NCBI GenBank assembly: GCA_016875915.1
Contig: VGOM01000010.1
Span: 1 to 64,000 of the forward strand
Direction: 5' to 3'
DNA from: Chloroflexota bacterium
GTDB lineage: Bacteria; Chloroflexota; Dehalococcoidia; UBA2247; RBG-13-53-26
Length of the DNA stretch: 64,000 nucleotides
Shown here: positions 45,490 to 57,078 of the stretch, one piece after another
Position numbering within the stretch: the first letter of the stretch is position 1
Layout: each line of letters opens with the position of its first letter
Position numbers and translations under genes: made by a program
The notes under the pieces: generated by a model
What the model saw: only the letters and a program-made list of their open reading frames with translations
Database searches by the model: none
What the model was told of the DNA's origin: nothing

Positions 45490-46503
45490 CTAGATCCAGC
45501 GGCGGCTGCGGAAGAAGAGCAACATGCCGATGATGACGACTACCATGATAGTGATGATGATGATGAAGGAGACGAGGCTGCTCTCGCCGCCGAAGTTGGG
45601 CAGACCGACATTCATGCCGTAGATGCTGGCCACCAGGGTCAGGGGCATCATGATGGTGGCGATGACGGTGAGCACGCGCATGGTCTCGTTGGTGTGGTGC
45701 GAGGAGATGGAGTCGTTGGTGTCCTTCAGTCCCTCAATGATCTCCTTGCACTCATCCAGGGTATCCCAGAGCTTGTCAACGTGGTCCACCACGTCCCCCC
45801 AGAAGACCTCCATATCCTCGGCGGTGTAGCGTCCCGTGCGGTACTCCAGGCTGCTGATGACCCCCTTCATGGACCAGATGATGCGGCGGTTGGAGATGAC
45901 GTCGCGGCGGAGATTGGAGATCTCCCGGACCACGGCGCGACGTCCGCCGGGGTTGAAGATCTCATCCTCGACCACCTCAAGGTTGTGCATGATCTTGTTG
46001 GTGATGGGCAGGCAGTAGTCCACCAGGATATCGGTGATCCGGTAGAGGAGATAGCCCGAGCTCTTCATGTTGGCCTGGCAGGCCTGCTCGCTGGTCTGGC
46101 AGTCGCGGAACAGCTTCACCAGCGGCTTCAGTCCGCCCTCGTGGAGGGTGATGAGGTAGCTCTTGCCGATGAAGATGGAGAGCTGGCTGGCCACGGTGAC
46201 CTCCGCTTCCTTGCGGAACAGGGGGAAGTGGAAGACGATGAAGAGGTACTCGTCATACTCGTCGATCTTGGGGCGCTGGATGCGGCTGAGGCAGTCGTCC
46301 AGGTCCAGGGGATGAAAGGGGAAGCTCCTGGCCAACTGATCTGTCTCCGCGCGGCCGGGTTTCTCGATGTTGATCCAGCGGAGATCGCCCCAGGTGAGCT
46401 CCTCTATGCGGAGGTCATCCGGGCCCTCCTGGCCTGCGGCAGCCGGCCCCTTCCGGGCGTGGCGGCCCACGCTCAATGCGCCGACGTTCCTATACCATCT
46501 CAC
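45490..46503 (-). CDS. corA: CorA-family magnesium/cobalt transporter
   Basis: A 337-residue CorA channel. A large cytoplasmic domain is followed by two C-terminal helices, the first ending in the filter motif YGMNVG and the second in IGMLLFFRSRRW. The start is placed at GTG 46503: the in-frame TTG at 46566 is the -35 box of a promoter (46538-46566), so it cannot be translated from that transcript. It is divergent from the nuo operon. Confidence 0.9.
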   Translation of the reverse strand: MRWYRNVGALSVGRHARKGPAAAGQEGPDDLRIEELTWGDLRWINIEKPGRAETDQLARSFPFHPLDLDDCLSRIQRPKIDEYDEYLFIVFHFPLFRKEAEVTVASQLSIFIGKSYLITLHEGGLKPLVKLFRDCQTSEQACQANMKSSGYLLYRITDILVDYCLPITNKIMHNLEVVEDEIFNPGGRRAVVREISNLRRDVISNRRIIWSMKGVISSLEYRTGRYTAEDMEVFWGDVVDHVDKLWDTLDECKEIIEGLKDTNDSISSHHTNETMRVLTVIATIMMPLTLVASIYGMNVGLPNFGGESSLVSFIIIITIMVVVIIGMLLFFRSRRWI

Positions 46504-46537
46504 GGTCTCGATGTCCCGAAGCGAGGAATCTGCCTTC

Positions 46538-46566
46538 CTTATATCACAGTGTTGCACTGCAGGCAA
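46538..46566 (-). promoter_or_regulatory. corA promoter
   Basis: TTGCCT (46566-46561), 17-bp spacer, TATAAG (46543-46538) with an extended TG (TGATATAAG). Confidence 0.65.
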
Positions 46567-46599
46567 CCCTCGGTTTTGCGCGGTTTGCGGCGGCGATAT

Positions 46600-46629
46600 T
46601 TGATTTGGAAAAAGCCTATGTGCTATCTT
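46600..46629 (+). promoter_or_regulatory. nuo operon promoter
   Basis: TTGATT (46600-46605), 18-bp spacer, TATCTT (46624-46629) with extended TG (TGCTATCTT), about 27 nt before the nuoA TTG start. Confidence 0.6.
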
Positions 46630-46655
46630 ATTCAGCTAGCCGGAGGAAGGGGCAC

Positions 46656-47030
46656 TTGCTAGCAGATTACGGACTTCTAGCGCTGTTCATCATCGTCGCC
46701 ATCCTCTTCGCCACCATGCTGCCCCTGGTGGCCCTGGCCCTCCGTCTCGCCGGCATAGGCGCCAAGAGGAAGCCCAATCCCCACAAGGACACCACCTACG
46801 AGTGCGGCGTGCAGCCCGTGGGTAAGGCGTGGGTCCAGTTCAATTTCCGCTACTACTTCTATGCCCTGGTCTTCGTCGTCCTCGACGTGCTGACCATCTT
46901 TCTCTATCCCTGGGCCACCGACGTGAAGGGCCTAGCCGAGTTCGGCTTGGCGGCGGTGGCGGTCTTTGTGGCTATCGTCTGCACGGCCTACGTGTATGCC
47001 TGGAGGAAGGGGCTTCTAGAGTGGAAATAG
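46656..47030 (+). CDS. nuoA: NADH-quinone oxidoreductase subunit A
   Basis: A 124-residue membrane subunit with three helices and the NuoA signature [24 protein letters not shown]. The start is TTG 46656 with GGAGGAAGG upstream; upstream in-frame residues run into the promoter. First gene of the complex I operon; overlaps nuoB by 10 nt. Confidence 0.93.
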   Translation: MLADYGLLALFIIVAILFATMLPLVALALRLAGIGAKRKPNPHKDTTYECGVQPVGKAWVQFNFRYYFYALVFVVLDVLTIFLYPWATDVKGLAEFGLAAVAVFVAIVCTAYVYAWRKGLLEWK

Positions 47031-47611
47031 GCAAGCCGGACCTCTCCCTGAGGGAATTCGACCTGGAGGAGGGCAGGCAGATCGAGGAGCTGATTGCCCG
47101 CTCCCAGCAGCCCATCAAGGACCCCGACGAGTGGCTGGACAGCGGACTGCGGCAGAATGTGTTCATGACCTCCATCGCCAAGGTCCTGAACTGGGGCCGG
47201 CACTACTCGACCTGGCCCTTCGGCAGCGGACTGGCCTGCTGCGCCATGGAGATGGTGGCCACGGCCAGTTCGAGATTCGACATCACCCGGTTTGGCATGG
47301 ATGTGTTCCGGGCCTCGCCTCGCCAGGCCGATCTGTTCATCGTGGCCGGGACCCTGACCTGGAAGATGGCCCCGGCGGTGAGGAGGCTCTACGACCAGAT
47401 GGCCGAGCCGAAGTGGGTCATCGCCATGGGGGCCTGCGCCATCAGCGGCGGCACCTTCGCCCACTCCTACAGCGTGGTGCCAGGCGTGAACCGGATCATC
47501 CCCGTGGACGTCTATGTCCCCGGCTGTCCGCCCCGCCCGGAAGCGCTGATCTACGGCGTGATGATGCTGCACAAGAAGATCGACAAGAGGAGATTCAGAC
47601 AGCAGGACTAG
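47021..47611 (+). CDS. nuoB: NADH-quinone oxidoreductase subunit B
   Basis: A 196-residue peripheral-arm subunit holding cluster N2. The cysteines are in [18 protein letters not shown] and PGCPPRPE. The start is GTG 47021, inside the nuoA end, behind GGAGGAAGGGG. Length is slightly above the typical 160-190. Confidence 0.94.
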   Translation: MEIGKPDLSLREFDLEEGRQIEELIARSQQPIKDPDEWLDSGLRQNVFMTSIAKVLNWGRHYSTWPFGSGLACCAMEMVATASSRFDITRFGMDVFRASPRQADLFIVAGTLTWKMAPAVRRLYDQMAEPKWVIAMGACAISGGTFAHSYSVVPGVNRIIPVDVYVPGCPPRPEALIYGVMMLHKKIDKRRFRQQD

Positions 47612-47648
47612 CTGCGGCCTCCGCGCCCGGCTGGATGCACTACGGCAA

Positions 47649-48086
47649 ATGACAAAGCCACTCATCGGTCAGGAGATCGCCCGGCAGATCAGCGGCGGGG
47701 TACCGCAGTCCGTGGTGGACTCCGGTCAGTCCTGGGTGCTGGTCCAGCCGGAGTCGGTCCTCCAGGTGGCCCGATACCTGAAGACCACCCCCGGCCTGGA
47801 GTTCGACTACCTCACCTGTCTCACCGGCACGGACTACCTGGACTACATTGAGGTGGTCTACATCCTGACCTCGATGAAGCACAACCACAGCGTGGTCCTC
47901 AAGACGCGCTGCAACCGGGAGAAGCCTGAGGTGCCCTCGGTGGTGGAGCTGTGGCGGGGCGCTGACTTCCAGGAGAGGGAGGTCTACGATCTCCTGGGGG
48001 TGAAGTTCGCGGGACATCCCAATATGAAGCGCCTCTTCCTCTGGGAGGGGTTCAAGGGGCATCCGCTGAGGAGGGACTACCTCTGA
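47649..48086 (+). CDS. nuoC: NADH-quinone oxidoreductase subunit C
   Basis: A 145-residue 30-kDa-type subunit. FDYLTCLTGTDY and the block WRGADFQEREVYDLLGVKFAGHPNMKRLFL are characteristic. It is not fused to NuoD. The stop codon shares one base with the start of the radical SAM gene (TGATG). Confidence 0.94.
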   Translation: MTKPLIGQEIARQISGGVPQSVVDSGQSWVLVQPESVLQVARYLKTTPGLEFDYLTCLTGTDYLDYIEVVYILTSMKHNHSVVLKTRCNREKPEVPSVVELWRGADFQEREVYDLLGVKFAGHPNMKRLFLWEGFKGHPLRRDYL

Positions 48087-49777
48087 TGCCCAAGCCCGAG
48101 CTGGTGCTCCTCCACGCCCCGAGCAACTACGACTTCCGGGAGAGGTCCATCGTCTATGGTCCCATAAGTGATGTCATCCCCTCCACGCCAGTGTTCGAGA
48201 TGTACCCCATCGGTTTCATCAGCATCGCCGGCTACCTGGAGAAGGCGGGAGTGGCCACCAGGGTGGTGAACGTGGCCAACAGGATGCTCACCGAGCGGGG
48301 CTTCAACGTGGAGCGCTTCCTGAGCAAGCTCCGTCCCGTGGCCTTCGGCATCGACCTGCACTGGCTGCCTCATGCCCAGGGCAGTCTGGAGCTGGCCAAA
48401 GTGGTGAAGAAGCTCCATCCCTCGATACCGGTGATCTTCGGCGGCTTGTCGGCCAGCCACTTCTACCGGGAGCTGATGGAGTACCCCCAGGTTGATTACG
48501 TGGTCCGGGGTGATTCCACCGAGGAGCCGGTGCTCCAGCTGATGAGGCGGATCAAGAGCGGCGCCCCGGTGGAGGACGTGCCCAACCTGAGCTGGAAGGA
48601 CAAGCAGGGTGCCGTGCACCACAACGAGCTGTCCTACGTGCCGGCCAATCTGGACGATCTGCCCCTGGACTACGCCTATCCGGTGAGGTCAGTGATCAGG
48701 TACCGCTCCCTCTCCGGGATGCTGCCCTTCAACAACTGGCTGGATTATCCGGTGACTGCGGTGTTCACCTGCCGGGGCTGCAGCCTCAACTGCCACTCCT
48801 GCGGCGGTTCGCGTTTCGCCTTCAAGGGCGTGTGCAACCGGGACGAGGTGGCCTACCGCAGTCCCCAGATGCTGGCCGAGGATATCCACAGCATCCAGCG
48901 CTACCTCAGAGGGCCGGTGTTCATCATCGGGGACATCCGGCAGGCCGGCGAGGACTACGCCGACAGGTTGCTGGCCGCCATGAGCAAGAGAGGGGTCCAC
49001 GGCCCCATCGTCCTGGAGCTCTTCTCGCCCGCGGGCAGGGACTTCTTCGACAAGGTGAGGAAGGTCATTCCCCACTTCAATATCCAGATGTCCGTGGAGT
49101 CGCATGATGAAGAGGTCCGCCGGGCCTTCGGCAAGGGCTGGCGGAACGCCGACGTCGAGGAGACCATGAAGCTGGCCATCGAGAGCGGCTGCCGCAGGTT
49201 CGACCTGTTCTACATGATCGGCCTGGCCAGGCAGGACGCCGTCTCGGTGATGGATACCGTGCGGTACACCGGGAGCCTGCTGAAGGAGTTCGGCGGCAAG
49301 AGCGGGCTGCACCCTCACATTTCGCCGCTGGCGCCCTTCATCGACCCGGGGAGCCAGGTCTTCGACAGGCCGGAGGACTATGGGTACCGGCTGTTCTACC
49401 GGACGCTGGAAGAGCACCGCCAGGCGCTGCTCTCACCGGCCTGGAGCCAGATGCTGAGCTATGAGACCAAGTGGCTCAGCCGGCAGGAGATCGTGGATGT
49501 CACCTATGAGGCGGCCGTACGCTTCAATCAGATCAAGAGGATGAACGGCTTGGTCAGCCGTCAGGTGGCCGAGCGGGTGGAGTCGAGGATCAAGAAGGAC
49601 CAGGTGCTGATCGCCGAGATCGAGAGGCGGGCCCGGGACCACGGCCGGGAATCGTGGGCCGAGGGAGAGAAGGAGCTGAGCCTGGCGGCGACCTGCCTCA
49701 AAGAGGAACTGCAATGGCCGGCGCGGTCATTTCTGCGTAGCATGCCGAGGATAATATGGAGCCTGTGCCGAGCGTAA
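48086..49777 (+). CDS. B12-binding-domain radical SAM protein inside the nuo operon
   Basis: A 563-residue radical SAM protein. Residues 1 to about 185 form a cobalamin-binding-like Rossmann domain ([22 protein letters not shown]; the DxHxxG motif is DLHWLP, so B12 binding is uncertain). The SAM cluster motif CSLNCHSC has C232, C236 and C239, with extra C229 and C250. A C-terminal helical part follows. It shares one base with the nuoC stop and overlaps nuoD by 22 nt, so it is coupled to complex I. It is not a known complex I subunit; a modification or maturation role is inferred. Confidence 0.85.
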   Translation: MPKPELVLLHAPSNYDFRERSIVYGPISDVIPSTPVFEMYPIGFISIAGYLEKAGVATRVVNVANRMLTERGFNVERFLSKLRPVAFGIDLHWLPHAQGSLELAKVVKKLHPSIPVIFGGLSASHFYRELMEYPQVDYVVRGDSTEEPVLQLMRRIKSGAPVEDVPNLSWKDKQGAVHHNELSYVPANLDDLPLDYAYPVRSVIRYRSLSGMLPFNNWLDYPVTAVFTCRGCSLNCHSCGGSRFAFKGVCNRDEVAYRSPQMLAEDIHSIQRYLRGPVFIIGDIRQAGEDYADRLLAAMSKRGVHGPIVLELFSPAGRDFFDKVRKVIPHFNIQMSVESHDEEVRRAFGKGWRNADVEETMKLAIESGCRRFDLFYMIGLARQDAVSVMDTVRYTGSLLKEFGGKSGLHPHISPLAPFIDPGSQVFDRPEDYGYRLFYRTLEEHRQALLSPAWSQMLSYETKWLSRQEIVDVTYEAAVRFNQIKRMNGLVSRQVAERVESRIKKDQVLIAEIERRARDHGRESWAEGEKELSLAATCLKEELQWPARSFLRSMPRIIWSLCRA

Positions 49778-50892
49778 GCCTGGACATGGAACTGAAGACT
49801 GAGCCCTTTGTGCTCAACATGGGGCCGCAGCATCCCTCGACGCATGGCGTCTTCCGGATGAGGGTGACCCTGGACGGCGAGGTGGTCGTGGGGCTGGAGC
49901 CGGTCTTCGGCTATCTGCACCGGGGGATAGAGAAGCTGGCCGAGACCCGGACCTACACCCAGGTCATCCCCCTGACGGACAGGCTGCTGTACCTCAGCTC
50001 CATGGCCTGCAATCATGCCTATGTCCGGTCGGTGGAGAAGCTGGCCGGGATCAAGGTCCCCGAGAGGGGCGAGTACATCAGGGTGATCATCGATGAGCTG
50101 ATGCGCATCTCCAGCCACCTCATGGCTGTGGGCTTCTTCCTCAACGACCTGGGCTGCTCGGTGTATACCCCGCTGCTCTACATGTACCGGGAGAGGGAGA
50201 AGATCCTGGACATGTTCGAGATGGTCTGCGGCCAGCGTCTGACCTACAATTACATGCGCATCGGCGGCGTGAGCAACGATGTCCCCGAGGAATTCATGCC
50301 GATCCTGAAGCGGTTCGTGGCCGAGATGCCCCACTATATCGATGAGTACGAGCAACTCCTGGCCCAGAACGAGATCCTCCTGGCCCGGACCAAGGGCGTG
50401 GGCATTCTGCCCCGGGACCTGGCCATCAACTCCTCGGCCGCCGGTCCGGTGCTCCGGGCCAGCGGGGTGAAGTGGGACATCCGGAAGGCCGATCCCTACT
50501 CGGTCTACGACCGCTTCGATTTCGAGGTGCCCATCGGCGAGGTGGGCGACAACTACGACCGCTACCGGGTGAGGATCATGGAGATGCACCAGAGCCTGCG
50601 CATACTGGAGCAGGCCATGAAGCAGTTCCCGGCCGGGGAGGCCAATGCCAAGGTGCCCCAGTTCCTCCGGCCTCCGGTGGGCGAAGCCTACGGACGGGTG
50701 GAGACACCGCAGGGCGAGATGGGCTTCTACCTGGTCTCGGACAACTCCATCGCCCCCTACCGGATGCACATCCGGCCCCCGGCGCTGCTCAATCTCACTG
50801 CGCTGCGGGACATGGTCATCGGCTGGAAGGTGGCGGACGTCATCGCCACCTTCGGGAGCATTGATATCGCCATGGGAGAGGTGGACCGCTGA
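49756..50892 (+). CDS. nuoD: NADH-quinone oxidoreductase subunit D
   Basis: A 378-residue 49-kDa-type quinone-site subunit. [25 protein letters not shown] and [17 protein letters not shown], the C-terminal [10 protein letters not shown] and [13 protein letters not shown] ending are conserved. The start is ATG 49756 (an in-frame ATG at 49786 is possible). It overlaps the radical SAM gene and shares one base with nuoH. Confidence 0.95.
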   Translation: MEPVPSVSLDMELKTEPFVLNMGPQHPSTHGVFRMRVTLDGEVVVGLEPVFGYLHRGIEKLAETRTYTQVIPLTDRLLYLSSMACNHAYVRSVEKLAGIKVPERGEYIRVIIDELMRISSHLMAVGFFLNDLGCSVYTPLLYMYREREKILDMFEMVCGQRLTYNYMRIGGVSNDVPEEFMPILKRFVAEMPHYIDEYEQLLAQNEILLARTKGVGILPRDLAINSSAAGPVLRASGVKWDIRKADPYSVYDRFDFEVPIGEVGDNYDRYRVRIMEMHQSLRILEQAMKQFPAGEANAKVPQFLRPPVGEAYGRVETPQGEMGFYLVSDNSIAPYRMHIRPPALLNLTALRDMVIGWKVADVIATFGSIDIAMGEVDR

Positions 50893-51998
50893 TGGCGCCC
50901 ATCAACTTCTGGGTTCTGGACAACTTCTGGGCCCATCTGGCCCTCTTCGGCATAGCCATCATCGCCTTCGTCCTGCTCATGGTGATGGTCTTCATCTGGT
51001 TCGAGCGCCGGGCCTTCGGTCCCTTCCAGCTGCGCCGGGGTCCCAACCGGGCCAGTCCCTGGGGGGCGCTGCAGCCGGTGGCCGACGCCATCAAGGTGCT
51101 GCTGAAAGAGGACATCGTGCCCGCCGTGGCCGACAAGTGGGTCCACTTCATCGCCCCCATCATCGGCTTCCTGCCGGTGCTGCTCATCTTCGCCGTGGTG
51201 CCCTTCCACAGAGGACACGGGCTGCTGCCGGACATGAACATCGGCATCCTCTACGTGGTGGCCATCAGCGCCCTGGGCGTGGTGGGCGTGTTCATGGCCG
51301 GCTGGGCCTCGGGCAACAAGTACTCGCTGCTGGGGGGGATGCGGGTCATCGCCCAGATGGTCAGCTACGAGGTGCCCCTGGTCCTGTCCATCATCAGCGT
51401 GGTGCTGGTGGCCGGGACGCTGTCCATGAACGGGATCGTGGCCGCGCAGGAGGTACCGTACTTCCTGCTCATGCCCCTGGGCTTCATCATCTTCCTCATC
51501 GCTGCCATGGCGGAGATCAACAGGGGTCCCTTCGACCTCCTGGAGGCGGACTCGGAGATCGTGGCCGGCTTCCATATCGAGTACTCCGGCATGAAGTTCG
51601 CCATGTTCTACCTGGCGGAGTACGGTCATGCCCTGGCCATGTCGGCCATCGCCGCCACCCTGTTCTTCGGAGGGTGGAAAGGGCCGGGGGACGTGTACCT
51701 GGGGATCCTGTGGTTCCTGCTGAAGATCTTCTTCATCTTCTTCCTGCTCATCTGGGCCAGGGTGACCTTCCCCCGTCTGCGGGTGGACCACCTGATGGGG
51801 TTCGGCTGGAAGTTCCTCTTCCCGCTGGCGCTGGCCAACGTGTTCATCATGGCGGCAGAGGTCATCTTCTGGGGCGGCGCTGATGGCGGAGTCCCCTGGT
51901 GGGTCATCTTCGTCAACTTCCCCGCCGCCATAGCCCTGATCTACCTGTGGTCGAGGCTGTTCAAATTCGGAGGAGGCAGAGTTGACGTCACGGCTTGA
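50892..51998 (+). CDS. nuoH: NADH-quinone oxidoreductase subunit H
   Basis: A 368-residue membrane subunit with eight or more helices. WFERRAFGPFQLRRGPNRA, the loop EINRGPFDLLEADSEIVAGF and YSGMKFAMFYLAEY are family hallmarks lining the quinone channel. The start overlaps the nuoD stop by one base. Confidence 0.95.
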   Translation: MAPINFWVLDNFWAHLALFGIAIIAFVLLMVMVFIWFERRAFGPFQLRRGPNRASPWGALQPVADAIKVLLKEDIVPAVADKWVHFIAPIIGFLPVLLIFAVVPFHRGHGLLPDMNIGILYVVAISALGVVGVFMAGWASGNKYSLLGGMRVIAQMVSYEVPLVLSIISVVLVAGTLSMNGIVAAQEVPYFLLMPLGFIIFLIAAMAEINRGPFDLLEADSEIVAGFHIEYSGMKFAMFYLAEYGHALAMSAIAATLFFGGWKGPGDVYLGILWFLLKIFFIFFLLIWARVTFPRLRVDHLMGFGWKFLFPLALANVFIMAAEVIFWGGADGGVPWWVIFVNFPAAIALIYLWSRLFKFGGGRVDVTA

Positions 51999-52488
51999 CG
52001 GGTCCGGCCTGGGGCTGCTGAAGGGGATGGCTATGACCTTCAAGCACCTCCTGCGGCCGCGGATCACCACCCAGTACCCGGAGGAGAGGCTGACGCTGTC
52101 CAAGCGGTTCCGGGGCTACACCATGGTGTGGGACAGGGAGCGCTGCACCGGCTGTGCCACCTGCGCCAAGAGCTGCCCCCAGGGCAACATCGAGATCGTC
52201 ACCTCCAAGGGCGCCGACAACGCCTACGTGGTGGAGAAGTTCGAGCTGGACAGCGGCCGGTGCATCTTCTGCGGCCTGTGCGTGGAATCCTGTCCCTACG
52301 ATGCGCTCTTCCTGGGCATGGAGTACGAGTGTTCCAGCTACCGGCGGGGGGAGCTGGTCCTGTCCAAGGAGAAGCTGCTGTATACCCCTGACAAACAGCG
52401 CAGCGCCTACGCCCGGCCCAAGCTGGAGCCGGCCCTGCCGCGGCAGACGCTGCTGATAGAAGGGGACAGGGGGAGCAAGAAACGATGA
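51982..52488 (+). CDS. nuoI: NADH-quinone oxidoreductase subunit I
   Basis: A 168-residue ferredoxin-like subunit with two [4Fe-4S] motifs, CTGCATCAKSCP near 55-66 and CIFCGLCVESCP near 94-105. The start is TTG 51982 with GGAGGAGG upstream, overlapping nuoH by 17 nt. The stop overlaps the nuoJ start by 4 nt. Confidence 0.95.
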   Translation: MTSRLDGSGLGLLKGMAMTFKHLLRPRITTQYPEERLTLSKRFRGYTMVWDRERCTGCATCAKSCPQGNIEIVTSKGADNAYVVEKFELDSGRCIFCGLCVESCPYDALFLGMEYECSSYRRGELVLSKEKLLYTPDKQRSAYARPKLEPALPRQTLLIEGDRGSKKR

Positions 52489-52973
52489 GCCTGGATGTGG
52501 CCTTCTGGATCCTGGCGGCACTCTGCGTGGGCACGGCGCTGGCGGTGATCTTTGCGAAGGATATTTTTCATGCCGCCCTCTTCCTGATTGTGTGTTTCTT
52601 CGGAGTGGCCGGAATTTATGTCACCTTGAACGCCGACTTCCTCGCGGCGGTCCAGGTGCTGGTCTACATCGGGGCGGTGTCGGTGCTTCTCATCTTCGGC
52701 ATCATGTTGACCAGGGATCCCAGCAAGGGCAGTCCGGCGGGGAAGCTGAGGCTTCCGGCCATCGTGGTAGCCCTGGCCCTCATGGGGGTGATGATCGGCT
52801 CCATGATCACCTTTGACTGGCAGACCACCGCCGATACCAGCAAAATGGTCAGCACCGAAGAGATCGCCGGGCTGCTGTTCGACGAAAACGGTTATGTCAT
52901 GACCTTCGAGATCGCCGGATTGATGCTTCTGGCCGCCATAGTGGGGGCCATTGTGCTGGTGAGGAAGGAATGA
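52485..52973 (+). CDS. nuoJ: NADH-quinone oxidoreductase subunit J
   Basis: A 162-residue membrane subunit with five helices and the AVQVLVYIGAVSVLLIFGIML signature. ATG 52485 overlaps nuoI. It overlaps nuoK by 4 nt. Confidence 0.93.
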   Translation: MSLDVAFWILAALCVGTALAVIFAKDIFHAALFLIVCFFGVAGIYVTLNADFLAAVQVLVYIGAVSVLLIFGIMLTRDPSKGSPAGKLRLPAIVVALALMGVMIGSMITFDWQTTADTSKMVSTEEIAGLLFDENGYVMTFEIAGLMLLAAIVGAIVLVRKE

Positions 52974-53299
52974 TGTCAGTCGGCCTGGAACACTACCTGG
53001 TACTGTCCGCCGTCCTCTTCTGCATCGGGCTCTACGGGGCCCTGGTGAAGCGGAACACTGTGGTCATCCTGATGTGCATCGAGATCATGCTCAATGCGGT
53101 GAACATCGCCCTGGTGGCCTTCGCCAGGTACCTGGTCCCGGAACCCCCCGACCCAGTGGTGTATTCAGGACAGATCTTCGTCATCTTCGTCATGGTGGTG
53201 GCGGCGGCCGAGGCGGCGGTGGGCCTGGCCCTGATCGTGTCCATCTACAGAAGCCGCCGCACCGTGGACGCCACTGAAATCGATCTGATGAAGGGATAG
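52970..53299 (+). CDS. nuoK: NADH-quinone oxidoreductase subunit K
   Basis: A 109-residue three-helix subunit with the CIEIMLNAVNIALVAF signature (conserved membrane Glu) and VAAAEAAVGLALIV. Starts at ATG 52970 or 52973. Confidence 0.94.
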   Translation: MMSVGLEHYLVLSAVLFCIGLYGALVKRNTVVILMCIEIMLNAVNIALVAFARYLVPEPPDPVVYSGQIFVIFVMVVAAAEAAVGLALIVSIYRSRRTVDATEIDLMKG

Positions 53300-53304
53300 C
53301 CGAG

Positions 53305-53498
53305 ATGTGGGTTGAGGTGAAGACCGCGCCGAGCCTGATGCTCGCCGAGATGTGGAAGGAGTTCTTCGAGGGTGAGGGCATACCCACCCGGATACTGATC
53401 CATCCGGAGAGCAAGACCCTGGGCGAAGGGGCGATGTACCGGGTCCTCATCCCCGAGGAGAAGGACCACGTGGTCCGGGAGATACTGAGGAAGGTCTG

Positions 53499-53499
<1 letters not shown>
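53305..53499 (+). CDS. Small DUF2007-like protein inside the nuo operon
   Basis: A 64-residue soluble protein, MWVEVKTAPSLMLAEMWKEF...EGIPTRILIHPE...YRVLIPEEKDHVVREILRKV. The pattern resembles DUF2007 (putative signal-transducing) domains. It lies 5 nt after nuoK, and its stop shares one base with the nuoL ATG (TGATG), so it is translated with the complex. Role unknown. Confidence 0.7.
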
Positions 53500-55499
<2,000 letters not shown>

Positions 55500-55564
55500 G
55501 CGAGAGAAGTTTGAACAGAGGCGAAGTGCTTGAGAATCGGAACGGCGGTGTGAGGAGCTAGAGC

Positions 55565-57049
55565 TTGGAGTTCGCTGATTTCTATCCTCTATCACTGATC
55601 ATCTTCCTGCCCGCTGTCGGGGCGCTGCTCATTGCGGTCATCCCCGGACTGGACTCGGGTGGGGTCAAGCGGATCGCCGCCTTCTTCACCTTCTGCTCCT
55701 TCGCCCTGTCCCTGGCCATGTTCTGCCTCTTCGACCGGAGCAGCAGTGCCTACCAGTTCGTGGAGAGTGTCTCCTGGATCCCGCAGATCAACATCAACTA
55801 CCACATCGGCGTCGACGGCCTGAGCATGCCCCTGGTGATTCTGACCACCCTCCTGGGCTTCCTCTCGGTCTTCGTCTCCTGGAGGATCGAGCTGCGGCCG
55901 AAGGAGTACTTCGCCTGGCTGCTCATCCTGGAGTCGAGCATCCTGGGCGTGTTCTGCTCCCTGGATCTCCTGCTGTTCTTCCTCTTCTGGGAAGTGGAGG
56001 TCATCCCGATGTACTTCCTGATCTCCATCTGGGGCGGGGGCAGGAGGGCCTACTCGGCCATCAAGTATGTCATCTACACCATGTTCGGCGGGGCCATGAT
56101 GCTGGCCGGCATCCTCACCCTGTACGCCACCACGGGCACCTTCGACATGACGGTGCTGGCCGGGACCGACTTTGCCGATCTGGTGGCCGTGATCCCGCTG
56201 GCGGCTATCTTCTGGCTGCTGATCACGGCGTTCCTGATCAAGCTGCCGGTCTTCCCGCTGCATACCTGGCTGCCTGACGCCCACACGGACGCCCCGACGG
56301 CGGTCAGCGTCATGCTGGCCGGGTCGCTGCTGAAGATGGGCGGCTACGGCATGATCCGCATCTGCGTCACCGTCTTCCCCGACGTGGCCCGGGACTACGC
56401 GCACCTGCTGGTGATACTGGCGGTGATCGGCATACTGTACGGCGCAGCGGTGACCATAAAGCAGACCGACCTGAAGAGGCTGATCGCCTACAGCAGCGTC
56501 AGCCACATGGGCTACGTGCTGCTGGGGGTCTTCGCCCTGTCGGACCTGAGCATCACCGGCGCCTGCTTGCAGATGTTCAGTCACGGCATGGTCACGGGAC
56601 TGCTCTTCGCCATGGTGGGCCTGGTGTATGACAAGACCCACACAAGGAGCATCCCCGAGCTGGGCGGTCTGGCCAGGCAGATGCCGATCATAGTGGCGGT
56701 GTTCAGCGTCGCAGGGCTGGCGTCACTGGGTCTGCCGGGCACCAGCGGATTTGCGGCGGAGTTCATCGTCTTCCTGGGCAGCTTCACCAGCACGGCGGTG
56801 GCCGGGATCAAGATCTACACCCTGCTGGGCGCTCTGGCCATCGTGGTCACCGCGGGCTACATCCTGTGGATGCTGGAGCGGGTGTTCTACCGGGAGCCGA
56901 AGCCGAAGTACGATGGCGTGCCGGACGCCAATAAGCTGGAGATGGCCTACATCTTCACCTTCGTGGCCGTGATCATGCTGGTGGGCATCTACCCCAGGAT
57001 CCTGACTGACGTAATCGACTCCTGGCTGCCGACCATGCCTTTGCCGTGA
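55565..57049 (+). CDS. nuoM: NADH-quinone oxidoreductase subunit M
   Basis: A 494-residue antiporter-like subunit. FWEVEVIPMYFLISIWGG, HTWLPDAHTDAPTAVSVMLAGSLLKMGGYG and AYSSVSHMGYVLLG are conserved. The start is TTG 55565, behind GTGAGGAG at 7 nt. The gap after nuoL (65 nt) is the longest in the operon. Confidence 0.96.
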   Translation: MEFADFYPLSLIIFLPAVGALLIAVIPGLDSGGVKRIAAFFTFCSFALSLAMFCLFDRSSSAYQFVESVSWIPQININYHIGVDGLSMPLVILTTLLGFLSVFVSWRIELRPKEYFAWLLILESSILGVFCSLDLLLFFLFWEVEVIPMYFLISIWGGGRRAYSAIKYVIYTMFGGAMMLAGILTLYATTGTFDMTVLAGTDFADLVAVIPLAAIFWLLITAFLIKLPVFPLHTWLPDAHTDAPTAVSVMLAGSLLKMGGYGMIRICVTVFPDVARDYAHLLVILAVIGILYGAAVTIKQTDLKRLIAYSSVSHMGYVLLGVFALSDLSITGACLQMFSHGMVTGLLFAMVGLVYDKTHTRSIPELGGLARQMPIIVAVFSVAGLASLGLPGTSGFAAEFIVFLGSFTSTAVAGIKIYTLLGALAIVVTAGYILWMLERVFYREPKPKYDGVPDANKLEMAYIFTFVAVIMLVGIYPRILTDVIDSWLPTMPLP

Positions 57050-57078
57050 GGAGAATGACTTGTGATGGGAGTAGCTAG

